A DNA stretch of 64,000 bases from Bariatricus massiliensis (GCF_900086725.1 NZ_LT574838.1:124001-188000); one strand, 5' to 3'. Shown: positions 16,226 to 25,961, counted from the stretch's first letter. The notes: generated by a model from the letters alone, not told the origin. Translations and numbers: made by a program.

Positions 16226-17962
16226 CTAACTCTGAAAGTTCATATGATAGAGCGCCTCATAAACTCCCTTCCTATCCAATAATTCTTCGTGCGTCCCCTC
16301 CTCTGCGATTCCTTCTTCCGACAGCACCATGATCCGTCCGGCATTGCGGATGGTAGTCAGGCGGTGCGCTATGACAAAGGTCGTCCGGTTCTTTGCCAGA
16401 CTCTCCAGCGAGTGCTGTACTACCTGCTCGCTCTCATTATCCAACGCCGAAGTCGCCTCATCAAAAATTAAAATGGGGGGATTCTTCAGAAATACTCTCG
16501 CGATGGACAGTCTCTGCTTCTGTCCTCCGGACAGCTTCACGCCCCGCTGGCCAATATCCGTATCATAGCCCTCCGGAAATCCCATAATGAATTCATGAGC
16601 ATTGGCGTTCTTGGCCGCCATCACCACTTCTTCATCCGTAGCCTCCGGCTTTCCATAACGAATATTGTCCATAATCGTCCCGGCGAACAAATAAACATCC
16701 TGCTGCACAATGCCAATATTGTTTCGAAGATCGTCCAGTTTGATTTTACGGATATCCTTTCCGTCAATCCGTATTGTACCTTCGCTCACTTCGTAAAAAC
16801 GGGGAATCAAACTACATAATGTAGTCTTCCCTACCCCGGAAGGGCCGACCAAAGCTACATATTCTCCTGCGCTGACATGCATGTTGATGTCATTCAGCAC
16901 CTTCTCCTCATTATCCTCATAGTGGAAAGAAACATGATCGAACTCAATCTCACCCTTTAAATGGTCAACACTGACCGCGTCATCCGCATCCTTAATATCA
17001 GGCGCGATGGCCAATATCTCTTGAAAACGTTCAAAGCCCGTATACCCGTTCTGAAACATTTCAGCGGAATTCACGAGCTGTTTCACCGGCTCTGTAAAGT
17101 TATTGATATATAATAAAAATGTAATCAAATCCGTGACTACAACTTCCCCTGTCGTCATAAAGCTGACGCCCGCAAGAAGGACTGCCACAGTCACCAGAGT
17201 GGTCATAGCATTTAATCCCGAATGATACAGGCCCATGTAACGGTAACTTACTTTTTTTGCATTTACAAAACGCTCATTGCCCTTGTTGAATTTCCTCAGT
17301 TCTTCTTTTTCATTGGCAAACGACTTGACTACACGAATGCCTGACAGGCTGTCTTCAATCTGGCTGTTAATATCCGCTATCCTCTCCCGGTTTCTTTTAA
17401 ATGCACTTTTCATTTTCTTATTAAAATAAACAGCATAGACTAACATGACTGGCACAAACGCAAAGGTCACAAGTGTCAGCTTGACATCGATATTGATGAG
17501 AATCACAAAAGAACCGATTATCTTGATTGCAGATATCAGTACGTCTTCCGGCCCATGGTGGAGAAGCTCTGTAATATCGAACAAATCACTAGTAATCCGC
17601 GACAGCAGATGACCGACCTTCTGGTTATCATAGAAGGCAAATGTGAGCTTTTGATAATGCCCGAAGATATCTTTCCTCATGTCAGCCTCGATCTTGGCCC
17701 CCATCATATGTCCAAAATATGTAATATAAAGATTACATCCCAATGTCACTGCCACCATCACGACCATAAGAACGCCAAGGCTGATAATCGTTCTGAACGC
17801 TTTATCAGCATCATAGTAGATGACTTCATTCGTAATATAACGAACAACAAGAGGTATCGCAAGCGTCACCCCCGCATTGATGACTGCAAAAAACAAATCA
17901 CTGAAAAAAAGAAATTTGTATGGTTTGTAATATGCAATCAGCTTTTTCAACTGTTCCTTCAT
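16226..17962 (-). CDS. ABC exporter, fused permease and ATPase (MsbA/LmrA type)
   Basis: The 578-residue half-transporter has six transmembrane helices in an exporter-type domain (about residues 15-300) and a C-terminal ATPase domain. The latter has Walker A GPSGVGKTT, Q-loop QQDVYLFAG, signature LSGGQKQR, Walker B ILIFDEATSALD and the H-loop AHRLTT. It would act as a homodimer exporting lipids, drugs or peptides; the substrate is unknown. Its ATG overlaps the rarA stop by 4 nt (ATGA), indicating translational coupling, although the two functions have no obvious link. Confidence 0.93.
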   Translation of the reverse strand: MKEQLKKLIAYYKPYKFLFFSDLFFAVINAGVTLAIPLVVRYITNEVIYYDADKAFRTIISLGVLMVVMVAVTLGCNLYITYFGHMMGAKIEADMRKDIFGHYQKLTFAFYDNQKVGHLLSRITSDLFDITELLHHGPEDVLISAIKIIGSFVILINIDVKLTLVTFAFVPVMLVYAVYFNKKMKSAFKRNRERIADINSQIEDSLSGIRVVKSFANEKEELRKFNKGNERFVNAKKVSYRYMGLYHSGLNAMTTLVTVAVLLAGVSFMTTGEVVVTDLITFLLYINNFTEPVKQLVNSAEMFQNGYTGFERFQEILAIAPDIKDADDAVSVDHLKGEIEFDHVSFHYEDNEEKVLNDINMHVSAGEYVALVGPSGVGKTTLCSLIPRFYEVSEGTIRIDGKDIRKIKLDDLRNNIGIVQQDVYLFAGTIMDNIRYGKPEATDEEVVMAAKNANAHEFIMGFPEGYDTDIGQRGVKLSGGQKQRLSIARVFLKNPPILIFDEATSALDNESEQVVQHSLESLAKNRTTFVIAHRLTTIRNAGRIMVLSEEGIAEEGTHEELLDRKGVYEALYHMNFQS

Positions 17963-19284
17963 AGCTTCCTCCCTTTACCAAAAAATCTGTCTATCTCATC
18001 CAGCCTTTGTCCAACCTTTTCTTCTTCCCCCTGTGTGGTAGGAAAATAGTATCTTCTGTCCTTCAGGGATTCCGGCATACACTCCATATGTGTCAGCTTT
18101 TCTTCCGTGTCATGGGCATACTGATACCCCTTGCCATAATCTAATTCTTTCATGAGCTTTGTCGGTGCATTCCTTAACTGTAGCGGCACCGGCTCTGCAC
18201 GCATATTTTTAATATCACTTTTACACTTCTCACAAGCTTTATAAAGTGCGTTAGACTTGGGCGCCATCGCCAGATAGGTGACCGCGTGTGTCAAATGCAC
18301 ATCACATTCCGGCAGGCCAAGAAAATGGCAGGCCTGATACGCGGCTACCGCCACCTGCAGGGCATGGCTGTCCGCCATCCCTATATCCTCACTCGCGAAG
18401 CGAATCAGCCTTCTTGCAATATAGAGAGGGTTCTCTCCTCCCTCCAACATCCTGCACATCCAGTAAATAGCCGCATCGGGATCACTGTTGCGCATAGATT
18501 TGTGCAGGGCCGATATCAGATTATAATGCTCCTCTCCCGTCTTATCATAAAGCAAAGACTTTCTGCTGATACACTGTAATAGTCCCTCATCTGTCACAGT
18601 GACAGCCTCAGCGCTGATCTCTCCATTTGTGACTGCCATCTCAAGCGTGTTCAGGGCTGTTCTTGCATCCCCGTTGGCAAACGCTGCAATCGCCCGAATC
18701 TGCTCTTTGTTGATACGGATACACTGTCCCCCATAGCCTGCTGGGTTTTTCAGCGCATTGGCTAAAAGCTTCTCCAGATCCTTCTCCTCCAAAGCCTTCA
18801 GCACAAACACCTTACATCGGGATAAAAGCGCCGCATTCACCTCAAAAGAGGGATTCTCTGTCGTAGCACCGATCAGCACGATACTTCCCCGCTCTACAAA
18901 GGGGAGGAACGCATCCTGCTGCGCCTTATTAAAACGATGAATCTCGTCCACGAAAAGCACGGTTCTCGTCCCCATTCTTCTGGCACTTTCAGCCTGATTC
19001 ATCACCTCTTTGATTTCCTTAATCCCACTAGTCACCGCACTGAAATTGACAAACTCCGCCTTCGTCCTGCCTGCTATTATGCTTGCCAAAGTCGTCTTTC
19101 CCACTCCCGGCGGCCCCCAAAATATCATAGATGATATCTGATCTTTCTCTATCAACTGGCGCAGCATCTTCCCCTGCCCCAGCAAGTGCTCCTGCCCTAC
19201 GAACTCCTCTAGCCCCGATGGGCGCAGCCTGCTGGCAAGAGGAGCCGTTAATTTCCGATTATCGAACAGCGACATCTGTTCCAT
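17959..19284 (-). CDS. rarA: Replication-associated recombination protein A, paralogue 1
   Basis: RarA (MgsA) is a clamp-loader-like AAA+ ATPase acting at stalled replication forks. The 441-residue protein starts MEQMSLFDNRKLTAPLASRL, has Walker A GPPGVGKTT near residue 55, Walker B/sensor DEIHRFNKAQQD and GATTENPSFEVN, and the MgsA C-terminal domain. I chose the ATG at 19284 because AGGAGG lies just upstream; a longer frame adds 42 unrelated residues. It is coupled to the downstream ABC exporter. A second full-length rarA lies at 30628-31956, which is unusual so close by. Confidence 0.93.
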   Translation of the reverse strand: MEQMSLFDNRKLTAPLASRLRPSGLEEFVGQEHLLGQGKMLRQLIEKDQISSMIFWGPPGVGKTTLASIIAGRTKAEFVNFSAVTSGIKEIKEVMNQAESARRMGTRTVLFVDEIHRFNKAQQDAFLPFVERGSIVLIGATTENPSFEVNAALLSRCKVFVLKALEEKDLEKLLANALKNPAGYGGQCIRINKEQIRAIAAFANGDARTALNTLEMAVTNGEISAEAVTVTDEGLLQCISRKSLLYDKTGEEHYNLISALHKSMRNSDPDAAIYWMCRMLEGGENPLYIARRLIRFASEDIGMADSHALQVAVAAYQACHFLGLPECDVHLTHAVTYLAMAPKSNALYKACEKCKSDIKNMRAEPVPLQLRNAPTKLMKELDYGKGYQYAHDTEEKLTHMECMPESLKDRRYYFPTTQGEEEKVGQRLDEIDRFFGKGRKL

Positions 19285-19309
19285 GCCACCACCTCCTGCG
19301 CCTATTATA

Positions 19310-19813
19310 TCAAACGTTCGTTCGATTTTCAAGTGAGAACTGATATGCCAGCCTCTCGCTTCCGTCTGCCACATGAATAATGCCGCACTTCTGGAATCCC
19401 GCCTTTTCAATCACATGCTGCATCACCTTATTATCCCGGTGCGTATCAATCCTTAAATTATCTATTATCCCTTTACAATAAGTAATGCATCCTGCAAAGA
19501 CTCCCTTCGCGCCCTCGGCGCTTGCGATTCTATGGATAGTTCCATACGGCTCCTCATTTAACCACGCACCGTCTTCAATCACAGCATAGGTCGGATCCTC
19601 ACCTAAGATAAACGCAAATACACCTTGTATTTCTTCTCCCTCTGCACAAACATAGCACTGCCGCACCCTTATATCCTCCTCAATCAATTCCCTCGGCGGG
19701 AAATTCTCCCCCCACTGCCCCGGATTGCCGGTCTGTCTCATAAATTCCCTTGCATATTGGTATATCCCCATAATCTGCTCCAAATCAGCTGTCTCAGCTC
19801 TTCTGATTTCCAT
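19310..19813 (-). CDS. GNAT-family N-acetyltransferase
   Basis: The 167-residue protein is a single GNAT domain: N-terminal IRRAETADLEQIMGIYQYAREF, central strand GVFAFILGEDPTYAVI, and an acyl-CoA-binding region with DNLRIDTHRDNKVMQHVIEKAGF near residue 120. It would transfer an acetyl group from acetyl-CoA to an unidentified amine. It sits just upstream of rarA (25 nt) on the same strand, and probably starts that transcript. Its upstream side is bounded by the prfA terminator at 19926-19965. The ATG is the only reasonable start. Confidence 0.86.
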   Translation of the reverse strand: MEIRRAETADLEQIMGIYQYAREFMRQTGNPGQWGENFPPRELIEEDIRVRQCYVCAEGEEIQGVFAFILGEDPTYAVIEDGAWLNEEPYGTIHRIASAEGAKGVFAGCITYCKGIIDNLRIDTHRDNKVMQHVIEKAGFQKCGIIHVADGSERLAYQFSLENRTNV

Positions 19814-19925
19814 ATCTTTCGTCTTCCTCTCTCTTCCAGTCCTTTTATTAGATTTTACACATTGCTATCCATTTCTGCAAGTTATTCCAGATTATCATCA
19901 AATTTTTTACGTTTATCGCAGACAC

Positions 19926-19965
19926 AAAAAAGGCAGAACCGGGATAAGACCCAGTTCTGCCTTTC
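19926..19965 (-). terminator. Rho-independent terminator of the prfA operon
   Basis: On the minus strand GGCAGAACTGGG pairs with CCCGGTTCTGCC (one G-U pair) around a short loop and is followed by TTTTTT. It lies 8 nt beyond the prfA stop and closes the rpmE-DUF1385-prmC-prfA unit. Confidence 0.92.
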
Positions 19966-19972
19966 TTTCTGT

Positions 19973-21043
19973 CTATTCGTTCATATTTGCAAGCTTGGCG
20001 GCCTGATCTGCCGCGATCAAACTGTCGATCACTTCATCCAAATCTCCGCCTAATATTCCATCCAGCTTATGCAGTGTGAGCTTGATTCTATGGTCAGTCA
20101 CACGCCCCTGAGGGAAGTTATAGGTTCTGATCTTTTCGGAGCGGTCTCCTGTTCCAATCTGGCTTCTCCTTGCCTCAGCCTCTGCTGACTGCTGCTTTTC
20201 CAGCTCCATTTCATAAAGCTTGGAACGCAGGAGGCGGAAGGCCTTCTCCTTGTTCTGCAGCTGAGATTTCTCAGTCTGGCTGTAGATGACGATACCGGTC
20301 GGATAATGAGTCAGGCGCACGGCAGAGTCCGTCGTGTTGACACACTGTCCACCGTTTCCTGACGCACGCATCACGTCGATACGGATGTCCTTATCGTCGA
20401 TGACTACATCCACCTCTTCCGCTTCCGGCATGATTGCCACGGTGATAGTAGAAGTGTGGATACGCCCGCCGCTCTCGGTCTCCGGCACTCGCTGTACACG
20501 ATGCACACCGCTCTCGTATTTCAAACGGGAATAAGCGCCCTGTCCTGTAATCATAAAGACAACCTCCTTGAAGCCGCCGATTCCGTTCTCGCTCAAGGAA
20601 ATGATTTCCGTGCGCCATCTTCTGCTTTCAGCATAGTGCACATACATACGGTAAATCTCCGCCGCGAAAAGTGCCGCCTCATCTCCACCCGCACCCGCGC
20701 GGATTTCTACAAGTACGTTCTTTTCATCATTCGGGTCTTTCGGAAGAAGAAGAATCTTGAGCTCCTGCTCCAGTTCTTCAATCCGGCGCTTGGAGTCATT
20801 AAGCTCCTCTTTCGCCATCTCCCGCATCTCCTCGTCCGTCTCTTCCTCCAGCATCAGCAGGCTGTCCTCAACTGCCTGCTTACAGTTCTTATATTCCTTA
20901 TATGCTTCAACAATCGGTGTCAAATCATTCTGTTCCTTCATCAGTTTGCGGAAACGCTCTTGATCATTTACTACATCCGGCTGCTGCAGTTCTCCAAGAA
21001 TCTCCTCAAAACGAATCAGCAAATCCTCTAATTTATCAAACAT
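19973..21043 (-). CDS. prfA: Peptide chain release factor 1
   Basis: RF1 recognises UAA and UAG and releases the finished peptide. The 356-residue protein is of standard length, with the N-terminal regulatory helices (1-100), domain with VEIRAGAGGDEAALFAAE near residue 112, and the universal GGQ tripeptide in RASGNGGQCVNTTDSAVRLTH near residue 230. The glutamine of GGQ is the substrate of PrmC, which is encoded directly upstream with a 22-nt gap. A strong terminator follows. Confidence 0.98.
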   Translation of the reverse strand: MFDKLEDLLIRFEEILGELQQPDVVNDQERFRKLMKEQNDLTPIVEAYKEYKNCKQAVEDSLLMLEEETDEEMREMAKEELNDSKRRIEELEQELKILLLPKDPNDEKNVLVEIRAGAGGDEAALFAAEIYRMYVHYAESRRWRTEIISLSENGIGGFKEVVFMITGQGAYSRLKYESGVHRVQRVPETESGGRIHTSTITVAIMPEAEEVDVVIDDKDIRIDVMRASGNGGQCVNTTDSAVRLTHYPTGIVIYSQTEKSQLQNKEKAFRLLRSKLYEMELEKQQSAEAEARRSQIGTGDRSEKIRTYNFPQGRVTDHRIKLTLHKLDGILGGDLDEVIDSLIAADQAAKLANMNE

Positions 21044-21065
21044 TGTTAAATCCTCCTGTAATTCA

Positions 21066-21902
21066 CTATTGCCTATTGTACACGCCCGCCACTACACGGT
21101 CAAGTCCCGCCAAGTCCTTTTCTGTCCGGACTTCTATAAATCCATTCTCTTTTAAAAGCTTCTCCACCGCCGCACTCTGGTCATGCCCGATTTCCAGCAT
21201 CAGATATCCGCCCTGCTTTAGGTGCGCAGGCCCTTCTTCTGCCAGTATGCGGTAAAAATGAAGGCCGTCTTCCCTTCCGTCCAATGCGCCGAAGGGATCA
21301 TGGAGCTTTACCTCCGTCTCCAGCCGCTCGATCTCCGCCGTGGGAATATAGGGGGGATTTGAGATAATCATATCGTAGTTTCCTTCTATTTCGGAAAACA
21401 TATCGCTCTGTACAAACTTTACATCTGCCCCCAAATTTTCTGCGTTTTTCTCTGCCAGATCAAGTGCGTCCCCAGAGATATCCGCTCCAGTCACCGCCAG
21501 CCCTTGATTCCGCACCGCCAGACTGACTCCGATACAGCCGGAACCGGTACACATATCCAGCACGCGCATGCCCGGCCGCAATACCTTTTCCGCCAGTTCC
21601 ACTAAAACCTCCGTATCCTGCCTCGGAACAAGCACGCTTGGGTTTACCTGAAAGGTCATCCCCATAAATTCCTGCTCACCAGTCAGATGCTGAACCGGTA
21701 TCCTTTTCACACGCTGCGCAAGAAGCCGTTTGTACTCCTGTGCGGCATCATCCGCCAGCTCACGGCCCGGTTCCACATAAAATAACGTCCGGCTCACCCC
21801 GGTCACATATTCCAGCAGAATCCACGCGTCCGTCCTTGCGTCCACTATGCCTGCATTTTCCAGCAGTTCACATGCTTCTCTGTAAATTTCCTGATATGTC
21901 AC
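21066..21902 (-). CDS. prmC: Release factor glutamine methyltransferase
   Basis: PrmC (HemK) methylates the GGQ glutamine of release factors using SAM. It has an N-terminal helical domain (1-85), the SAM motif VLDMCTGSGCIGVSLA near residue 120, and the catalytic NPPY in IISNPPYIPTAEIE near residue 190. I chose GTG at 21902 (278 residues): a GGAG site lies 9 nt upstream and the protein then starts VTYQEIYREACELL, as in relatives. The start lies 35 nt inside the 3' end of the DUF1385 gene, so translation is probably coupled. prfA, its substrate gene, follows. Confidence 0.95.
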   Translation of the reverse strand: MTYQEIYREACELLENAGIVDARTDAWILLEYVTGVSRTLFYVEPGRELADDAAQEYKRLLAQRVKRIPVQHLTGEQEFMGMTFQVNPSVLVPRQDTEVLVELAEKVLRPGMRVLDMCTGSGCIGVSLAVRNQGLAVTGADISGDALDLAEKNAENLGADVKFVQSDMFSEIEGNYDMIISNPPYIPTAEIERLETEVKLHDPFGALDGREDGLHFYRILAEEGPAHLKQGGYLMLEIGHDQSAAVEKLLKENGFIEVRTEKDLAGLDRVVAGVYNRQ

Positions 21903-22842
21903 CTGTCTCTTCTCCGTCCTGTTCTCCAAAATTCTCCCGCAGGTATGCCTGCCAGTCAAACACCGCCTCCACGGAGGCAATCCCCACTTCTATCATATCG
22001 TCATCCGGCTCTTTCGTCGTCAGACGCTGAAGCATAAGCCCCGGTTTACTCAAGATACATACGATCGGATTGGAACTGCTGCCGGCCCAGCGGATAATCT
22101 CATAGGATATTCCCGCAATCAGAGGAAGCAGCGCAATCCTTACCACGACACGCATCACTACCGAGTCCACACGCACGAAGAACAGCAGCACGATGCCCAC
22201 AATCATGACAAAGAGCATAAAACTGGTGCCGCAGCGTTTGTGCTCCTTGGAACTCTTTTTGACATTCTCTACATTGAGGGGAAGTCCATGCTCAATACAA
22301 TTGATGCATTTATGTTCCGCCCCATGGTACATGTACAGCCGTTTGATGTCCCTCATCAAAGATATGAGGGCCACATACCCTACGAAAATCCCAATTCTGA
22401 TTATTCCCTCAAGAATCAGGCGAACCGTATAGGAGGGCACCCAGCGCTTTAGAAAATCCGATATAAAATAAGGAAGAATCATGAAGATGCCGATGGCCAG
22501 CGCAAAAGAAAACACCATGGTGGCAGCCATCAGAATTCCTTCTGTTCTCTTGGCTTTCTTCTCTTCCTCCTCTGTCATGATTTTCTCCTCCTCTTCTTCA
22601 TAAAAACTGGAGGACCATGTCAGGGTACTCATTCCCAGAACCAATGAATCTATAAAATTAAATACTCCCCGTACAAACGGAATTCTCGTCAGCGCAGAAA
22701 ACCTGCCTACAATACTCCTGTATGTATCCTTTTTTATCTCGATTTCTCCGTCAGGCTTCCTGACAGCCACTGCGTAAGAATCTCTGTTCTTCATCATGAC
22801 TCCTTCAAGTACCGCCTGACCTCCAATATTAGATGATTTCAT
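21868..22842 (-). CDS. DUF1385 integral membrane protein
   Basis: The 324-residue protein matches DUF1385 (COG3872), a membrane protein conserved in Firmicutes near prfA/prmC. Signatures are the N-terminal GGQAVLEGVMMKN motif and the central YHGAEHKCINCIEHG (near residue 190), whose His and Cys residues suggest metal binding, followed by KRCGTSFMLFVMIVG. Four or more transmembrane helices lie between about residues 105 and 275. The start at 22842 has an AAGGAGA site and places the family motif at the N-terminus; an upstream in-frame ATG adds 13 unrelated residues. The biochemical role is unknown. Confidence 0.92.
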   Translation of the reverse strand: MKSSNIGGQAVLEGVMMKNRDSYAVAVRKPDGEIEIKKDTYRSIVGRFSALTRIPFVRGVFNFIDSLVLGMSTLTWSSSFYEEEEEKIMTEEEEKKAKRTEGILMAATMVFSFALAIGIFMILPYFISDFLKRWVPSYTVRLILEGIIRIGIFVGYVALISLMRDIKRLYMYHGAEHKCINCIEHGLPLNVENVKKSSKEHKRCGTSFMLFVMIVGIVLLFFVRVDSVVMRVVVRIALLPLIAGISYEIIRWAGSSSNPIVCILSKPGLMLQRLTTKEPDDDMIEVGIASVEAVFDWQAYLRENFGEQDGEETGDISGNLQRSM

Positions 22843-22925
22843 ATTTCTCTCCTTAAATACAGAACACTTTACGGTAAGCAAAACAGGCTGAGATTATAGT
22901 AACCTCAGCCTGATGCATGCGAATT

Positions 22926-23132
22926 CTAATTTTCTTTGATTCCGTATTTTTTGTTAAACTTATCAACACGGCCACGAGCCTGAGCTGCTTTCTGCTGTCC
23001 TGTGTAGAACGGGTGACATTTAGAGCAGATTTCTACGTGGATATCTTCGTTTGTAGAACCTGTTACAAATGTATTTCCGCAGTTGCATGTTACAGTTGCC
23101 TGATGATATGCTGGATGGATTCCCTCTTTCAT
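22926..23132 (-). CDS. rpmE: 50S ribosomal protein L31, zinc-binding form
   Basis: The 68-residue protein is a typical bL31 with four cysteines in CNCGNTF and CSKCHPFYTG, that is, the zinc-binding (C+) form. It joins the large subunit near the 5S rRNA. The ATG at 23132 is preceded by AGAGGTG at proper spacing; a GTG three codons earlier overlaps that site. A good promoter (23205-23233) drives it. The downstream DUF1385, prmC and prfA genes may be read from the same promoter. Confidence 0.97.
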   Translation of the reverse strand: MKEGIHPAYHQATVTCNCGNTFVTGSTNEDIHVEICSKCHPFYTGQQKAAQARGRVDKFNKKYGIKEN

Positions 23133-23204
23133 GATTTTCACCTCTTCTTATTTTTATTCGTTTTACGCGTGTTTACGCGGCTAATGTCTTTAAACAGCTT
23201 TGTT

Positions 23205-23233
23205 ATTGTAGCATATTTAATTTGTGAATGCAA
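23205..23233 (-). promoter_or_regulatory. Sigma-A promoter of rpmE
   Basis: On the minus strand TTGCAT (23228-23233), a 17-nt spacer and TACAAT (23205-23210) form a good housekeeping promoter about 75 nt before the start codon. The leader contains a GC-rich ACGCG/CGCGT repeat that may be structured. Confidence 0.7.
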
Positions 23234-23243
23234 GTTCTTTTCA

Positions 23244-24572
23244 CTAAATAAATTTCATTTTTTTCACCATTTGGACAAATTCTGCATTATCTTTCGTTCT
23301 GTCGAACATATTCAGGATATTATCCACGGCCTCGTCGGCTTTCATGCCGTTCAGCGCACGCCTGATGATATCTACGCTTGACTGCTCTTCCTGCGTCAGA
23401 AGTAAGTCGTCTCTTCTCGTTCCTGATTTCGGGATATCGATAGCCGGGAAGATACGTTTTTCAGAAAGCTTCCTGTCGAGAACAAGCTCCATGTTGCCTG
23501 TGCCCTTGAACTCTTCATAGATGACATCGTCCATCTTGCTGCCCGTATCCACGAGCGCTGTCGCAAGAATCGTAAGGCTTCCGCCCTCGCGCATATTTCT
23601 TGCCGCACCGAAGAAGCGCTTCGGCATGTGGAGAGCCGCCGGATCCAGACCACCGGAAAGTGTTCTCCCGCTTGGCGGTACTACCAAGTTATATGCCCTT
23701 GCCAGCCTTGTAATACTGTCGAGCAGAATCATGACATCCTTTTTATGCTCGACCAAACGCTTCGCGCGCTCAATGACCATCTCTGAGACCCGTTTGTGGT
23801 GTTCCGGCAGTTCGTCAAAGGTAGAATAAATCACTTCCACATTATCCCCCTCAATGGCCTCCTTGATGTCCGTCACTTCCTCCGGACGCTCATCAATCAG
23901 AAGAATCAGAAGATGGACTTCCGGGTTATTCTTCCTAATAGAAAGCGCGACCTGCTTTAACAAAGTGGTCTTACCTGCCTTTGGCGGAGACACAATCATT
24001 CCCCTCTGCCCCTTACCGATTGGCGACAGCAGATCCATGACACGCATGGCTGTACTTGTCCTTCCCGCCTCCAGACAAAGTCTTTCATTTGGGAAAATAG
24101 GAGTCATATCCTCAAAATTCCTGCGTTTTGTGGCCTCAGCCGGAATCATGTCATTGATTCTCGTCAGATACAAAAGGGCGCTGAACTTTTCTGCCTGTGT
24201 CTTTACCCTTGTATTTCCTGTGATGATATCTCCTGTCTTCAGGCCAAACCTGCGTATCTGTGAAGGGGACACATAGACATCGTCGTCACCCGGCAGATAG
24301 TTTTTTGAGCGGATAAAGCCGTAGCCGTCTGACATAACTTCCAGAATACCATTCACCGTCTTCCCACTGTCCAGCTGCTCTATATCAACAGCTCCGGCCT
24401 TCTCACTTTTAATCTCTTCTTTTACTTCCTTCACATTGTCTTTTTCATCTTCCTTCAGCATCACTTCAATAAGCTCCGCTTTTTTCAATGTGGATATCCC
24501 CTTTAATCCACGCGCTTTTGCCAAATCACGCAATGTGGCAAGCGGAAGGGATTCATACTTTTCTCTCATCAT
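23244..24572 (-). CDS. rho: Transcription termination factor Rho
   Basis: Rho is a hexameric RNA-dependent ATPase that releases RNA polymerase. The 442-residue protein has the Rho N-terminal helical domain (about 1-45: LPLATLRDLAKARGLKGIS), a charged linker, the cold-shock RNA-binding domain (about 75-140: SDGYGFIRS, DDVYVSPSQIRRFGLKTGD), Walker A VSPPKAGKTTLL near residue 195, Walker B and the R-loop/secondary RNA site (GRTLSGGLD, FFGAARN). AAGGAGG lies about 13 nt before the first of two adjacent ATG codons. It is transcribed from its own promoter at 24678-24706. Confidence 0.98.
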   Translation of the reverse strand: MMREKYESLPLATLRDLAKARGLKGISTLKKAELIEVMLKEDEKDNVKEVKEEIKSEKAGAVDIEQLDSGKTVNGILEVMSDGYGFIRSKNYLPGDDDVYVSPSQIRRFGLKTGDIITGNTRVKTQAEKFSALLYLTRINDMIPAEATKRRNFEDMTPIFPNERLCLEAGRTSTAMRVMDLLSPIGKGQRGMIVSPPKAGKTTLLKQVALSIRKNNPEVHLLILLIDERPEEVTDIKEAIEGDNVEVIYSTFDELPEHHKRVSEMVIERAKRLVEHKKDVMILLDSITRLARAYNLVVPPSGRTLSGGLDPAALHMPKRFFGAARNMREGGSLTILATALVDTGSKMDDVIYEEFKGTGNMELVLDRKLSEKRIFPAIDIPKSGTRRDDLLLTQEEQSSVDIIRRALNGMKADEAVDNILNMFDRTKDNAEFVQMVKKMKFI

Positions 24573-24677
24573 ATTAACTGTTGTTCCTCCTTGGACATTT
24601 TTGATTTTTCCTGATTTCGGTTGTTATTACGGGAAAATTTGTCAGAAATGACATTTATTAAGTATTAGATGAGTGTA

Positions 24678-24706
24678 AGTATACACTATTTTCCTTCAAA
24701 TGAAAA
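24678..24706 (-). promoter_or_regulatory. Candidate promoter of rho
   Basis: On the minus strand TTTTCA (24701-24706), 17 nt, TATACT (24678-24683). The transcript would have a leader of about 100 nt, in which rho autoregulation could occur as in other bacteria. Confidence 0.5.
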
Positions 24707-24740
24707 GAACTTTTTTGTCTCACACCAAAAAATCCGGTCA

Positions 24741-24769
24741 TTGATTTACTCGATTAACAATGTTATGAT
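24741..24769 (+). promoter_or_regulatory. Promoter of the malic enzyme gene
   Basis: TTGATT (24741-24746), a 17-nt spacer and TATGAT (24764-24769) lie about 45 nt before the start codon. Confidence 0.65.
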
Positions 24770-24812
24770 AAATGTTAGTTATTAAATTTGACTCTCAAGG
24801 AGGATATTTCAC

Positions 24813-25961
24813 ATGTCTACTAGCGAAAAAGCATTGGAAATGCACGCAAAATGGAACGGAAAATTAGAAACGACCGCAAAAGCCCATGTTAATTCAAGAG
24901 AAGATTTGGCCATCGCCTACACGCCCGGTGTAGCGGAACCGTGTAAGGTGATCGCGAAAGATAAAGAAGCTGCTTATACCTATACAATGAAAGCAAATAC
25001 GGTGGCCGTCGTCTCTGACGGAAGCGCAGTGTTAGGCCTCGGCAACATCGGCGCCTGTGCGGCCATGCCGGTCATGGAGGGAAAGGCTGTCCTTTTCAAA
25101 GAGTTCGGCGGTGTCAACGCCGTACCTATCTGTCTTGATACGCAGGACACGGAAGAAATCATCCGCACCGTAGTAAACATTGCCCCCGCCTTTGGCGGTA
25201 TTAATCTGGAAGACATTTCAGCGCCACGCTGTTTTGAGATTGAATCCAGATTGAAGGAACTGCTCGATATACCGGTCTTCCACGACGACCAGCACGGCAC
25301 GGCCATCATTGTACTTGCCGGTATCATCAATGCGCTAAAGGTAACCGGCAAGAATAAGGAAGACTGTAAAGTTGTAGTCAACGGAGCCGGAAGCGCCGGG
25401 GTCGCCATCACAAAGCTTCTTTTGACTTACGGTTTCCCACATATTACAATGTGCGACATCAACGGTATTATCTCAGAGGCCTCCCCGAACCTTAACTGGA
25501 TGCAGAAAGAGATGGCTCAAGTGACAAATCTGGAAAAAGCCACGGGCACATTGGCTGACGCGCTGCACGGCGCTGATATTTTTGTAGGAGTCTCCGCCCC
25601 GAACATCGTGTCAAAAGAGATGGTGGCCTCCATGAACAAAGACGCTATCCTGTTCGCCATGGCCAACCCTGTGCCTGAGATTATGCCCGACTTGGCAAAA
25701 GAAGCCGGCGCCAAAGTAGTTGGTACAGGCCGCTCCGATTTCCCGAATCAGGTCAATAATGTAGTGGCTTTCCCCGGTATTTTTAAAGGAGCTCTCGAGG
25801 GACGCGCCTCACAGATTACCGAAGAGATGAAACTCGCCACCGCAAAAGCGATTGCAGGTCTGGTACCGGATGATGAACTGAATGAAGACAATATTCTTCC
25901 GGAAGCGTTTGATCCACGTGTCGCAGACACGGTCAGCAAAGCGGTCAAAGAGTTGATCTAA
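24813..25961 (+). CDS. NAD(P)-dependent malic enzyme
   Basis: The enzyme converts malate to pyruvate and CO2 with reduction of NAD(P). At 382 residues it is the short bacterial form without a phosphotransacetylase domain. It shows IAYTPGVAEPC (catalytic Tyr), VSDGSAVLGLGNIGACAAMP followed by MEGKAVLFKEF (catalytic Lys), the metal-binding EDISAPRCFEIE and FHDDQHGTA, and the dinucleotide-binding GAGSAGVAITKLL near residue 190. AAGGAGG precedes the ATG. Two unrelated genes follow after 2 nt, making a short operon. The choice of NAD or NADP cannot be settled by eye. Confidence 0.95.
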   Translation: MSTSEKALEMHAKWNGKLETTAKAHVNSREDLAIAYTPGVAEPCKVIAKDKEAAYTYTMKANTVAVVSDGSAVLGLGNIGACAAMPVMEGKAVLFKEFGGVNAVPICLDTQDTEEIIRTVVNIAPAFGGINLEDISAPRCFEIESRLKELLDIPVFHDDQHGTAIIVLAGIINALKVTGKNKEDCKVVVNGAGSAGVAITKLLLTYGFPHITMCDINGIISEASPNLNWMQKEMAQVTNLEKATGTLADALHGADIFVGVSAPNIVSKEMVASMNKDAILFAMANPVPEIMPDLAKEAGAKVVGTGRSDFPNQVNNVVAFPGIFKGALEGRASQITEEMKLATAKAIAGLVPDDELNEDNILPEAFDPRVADTVSKAVKELI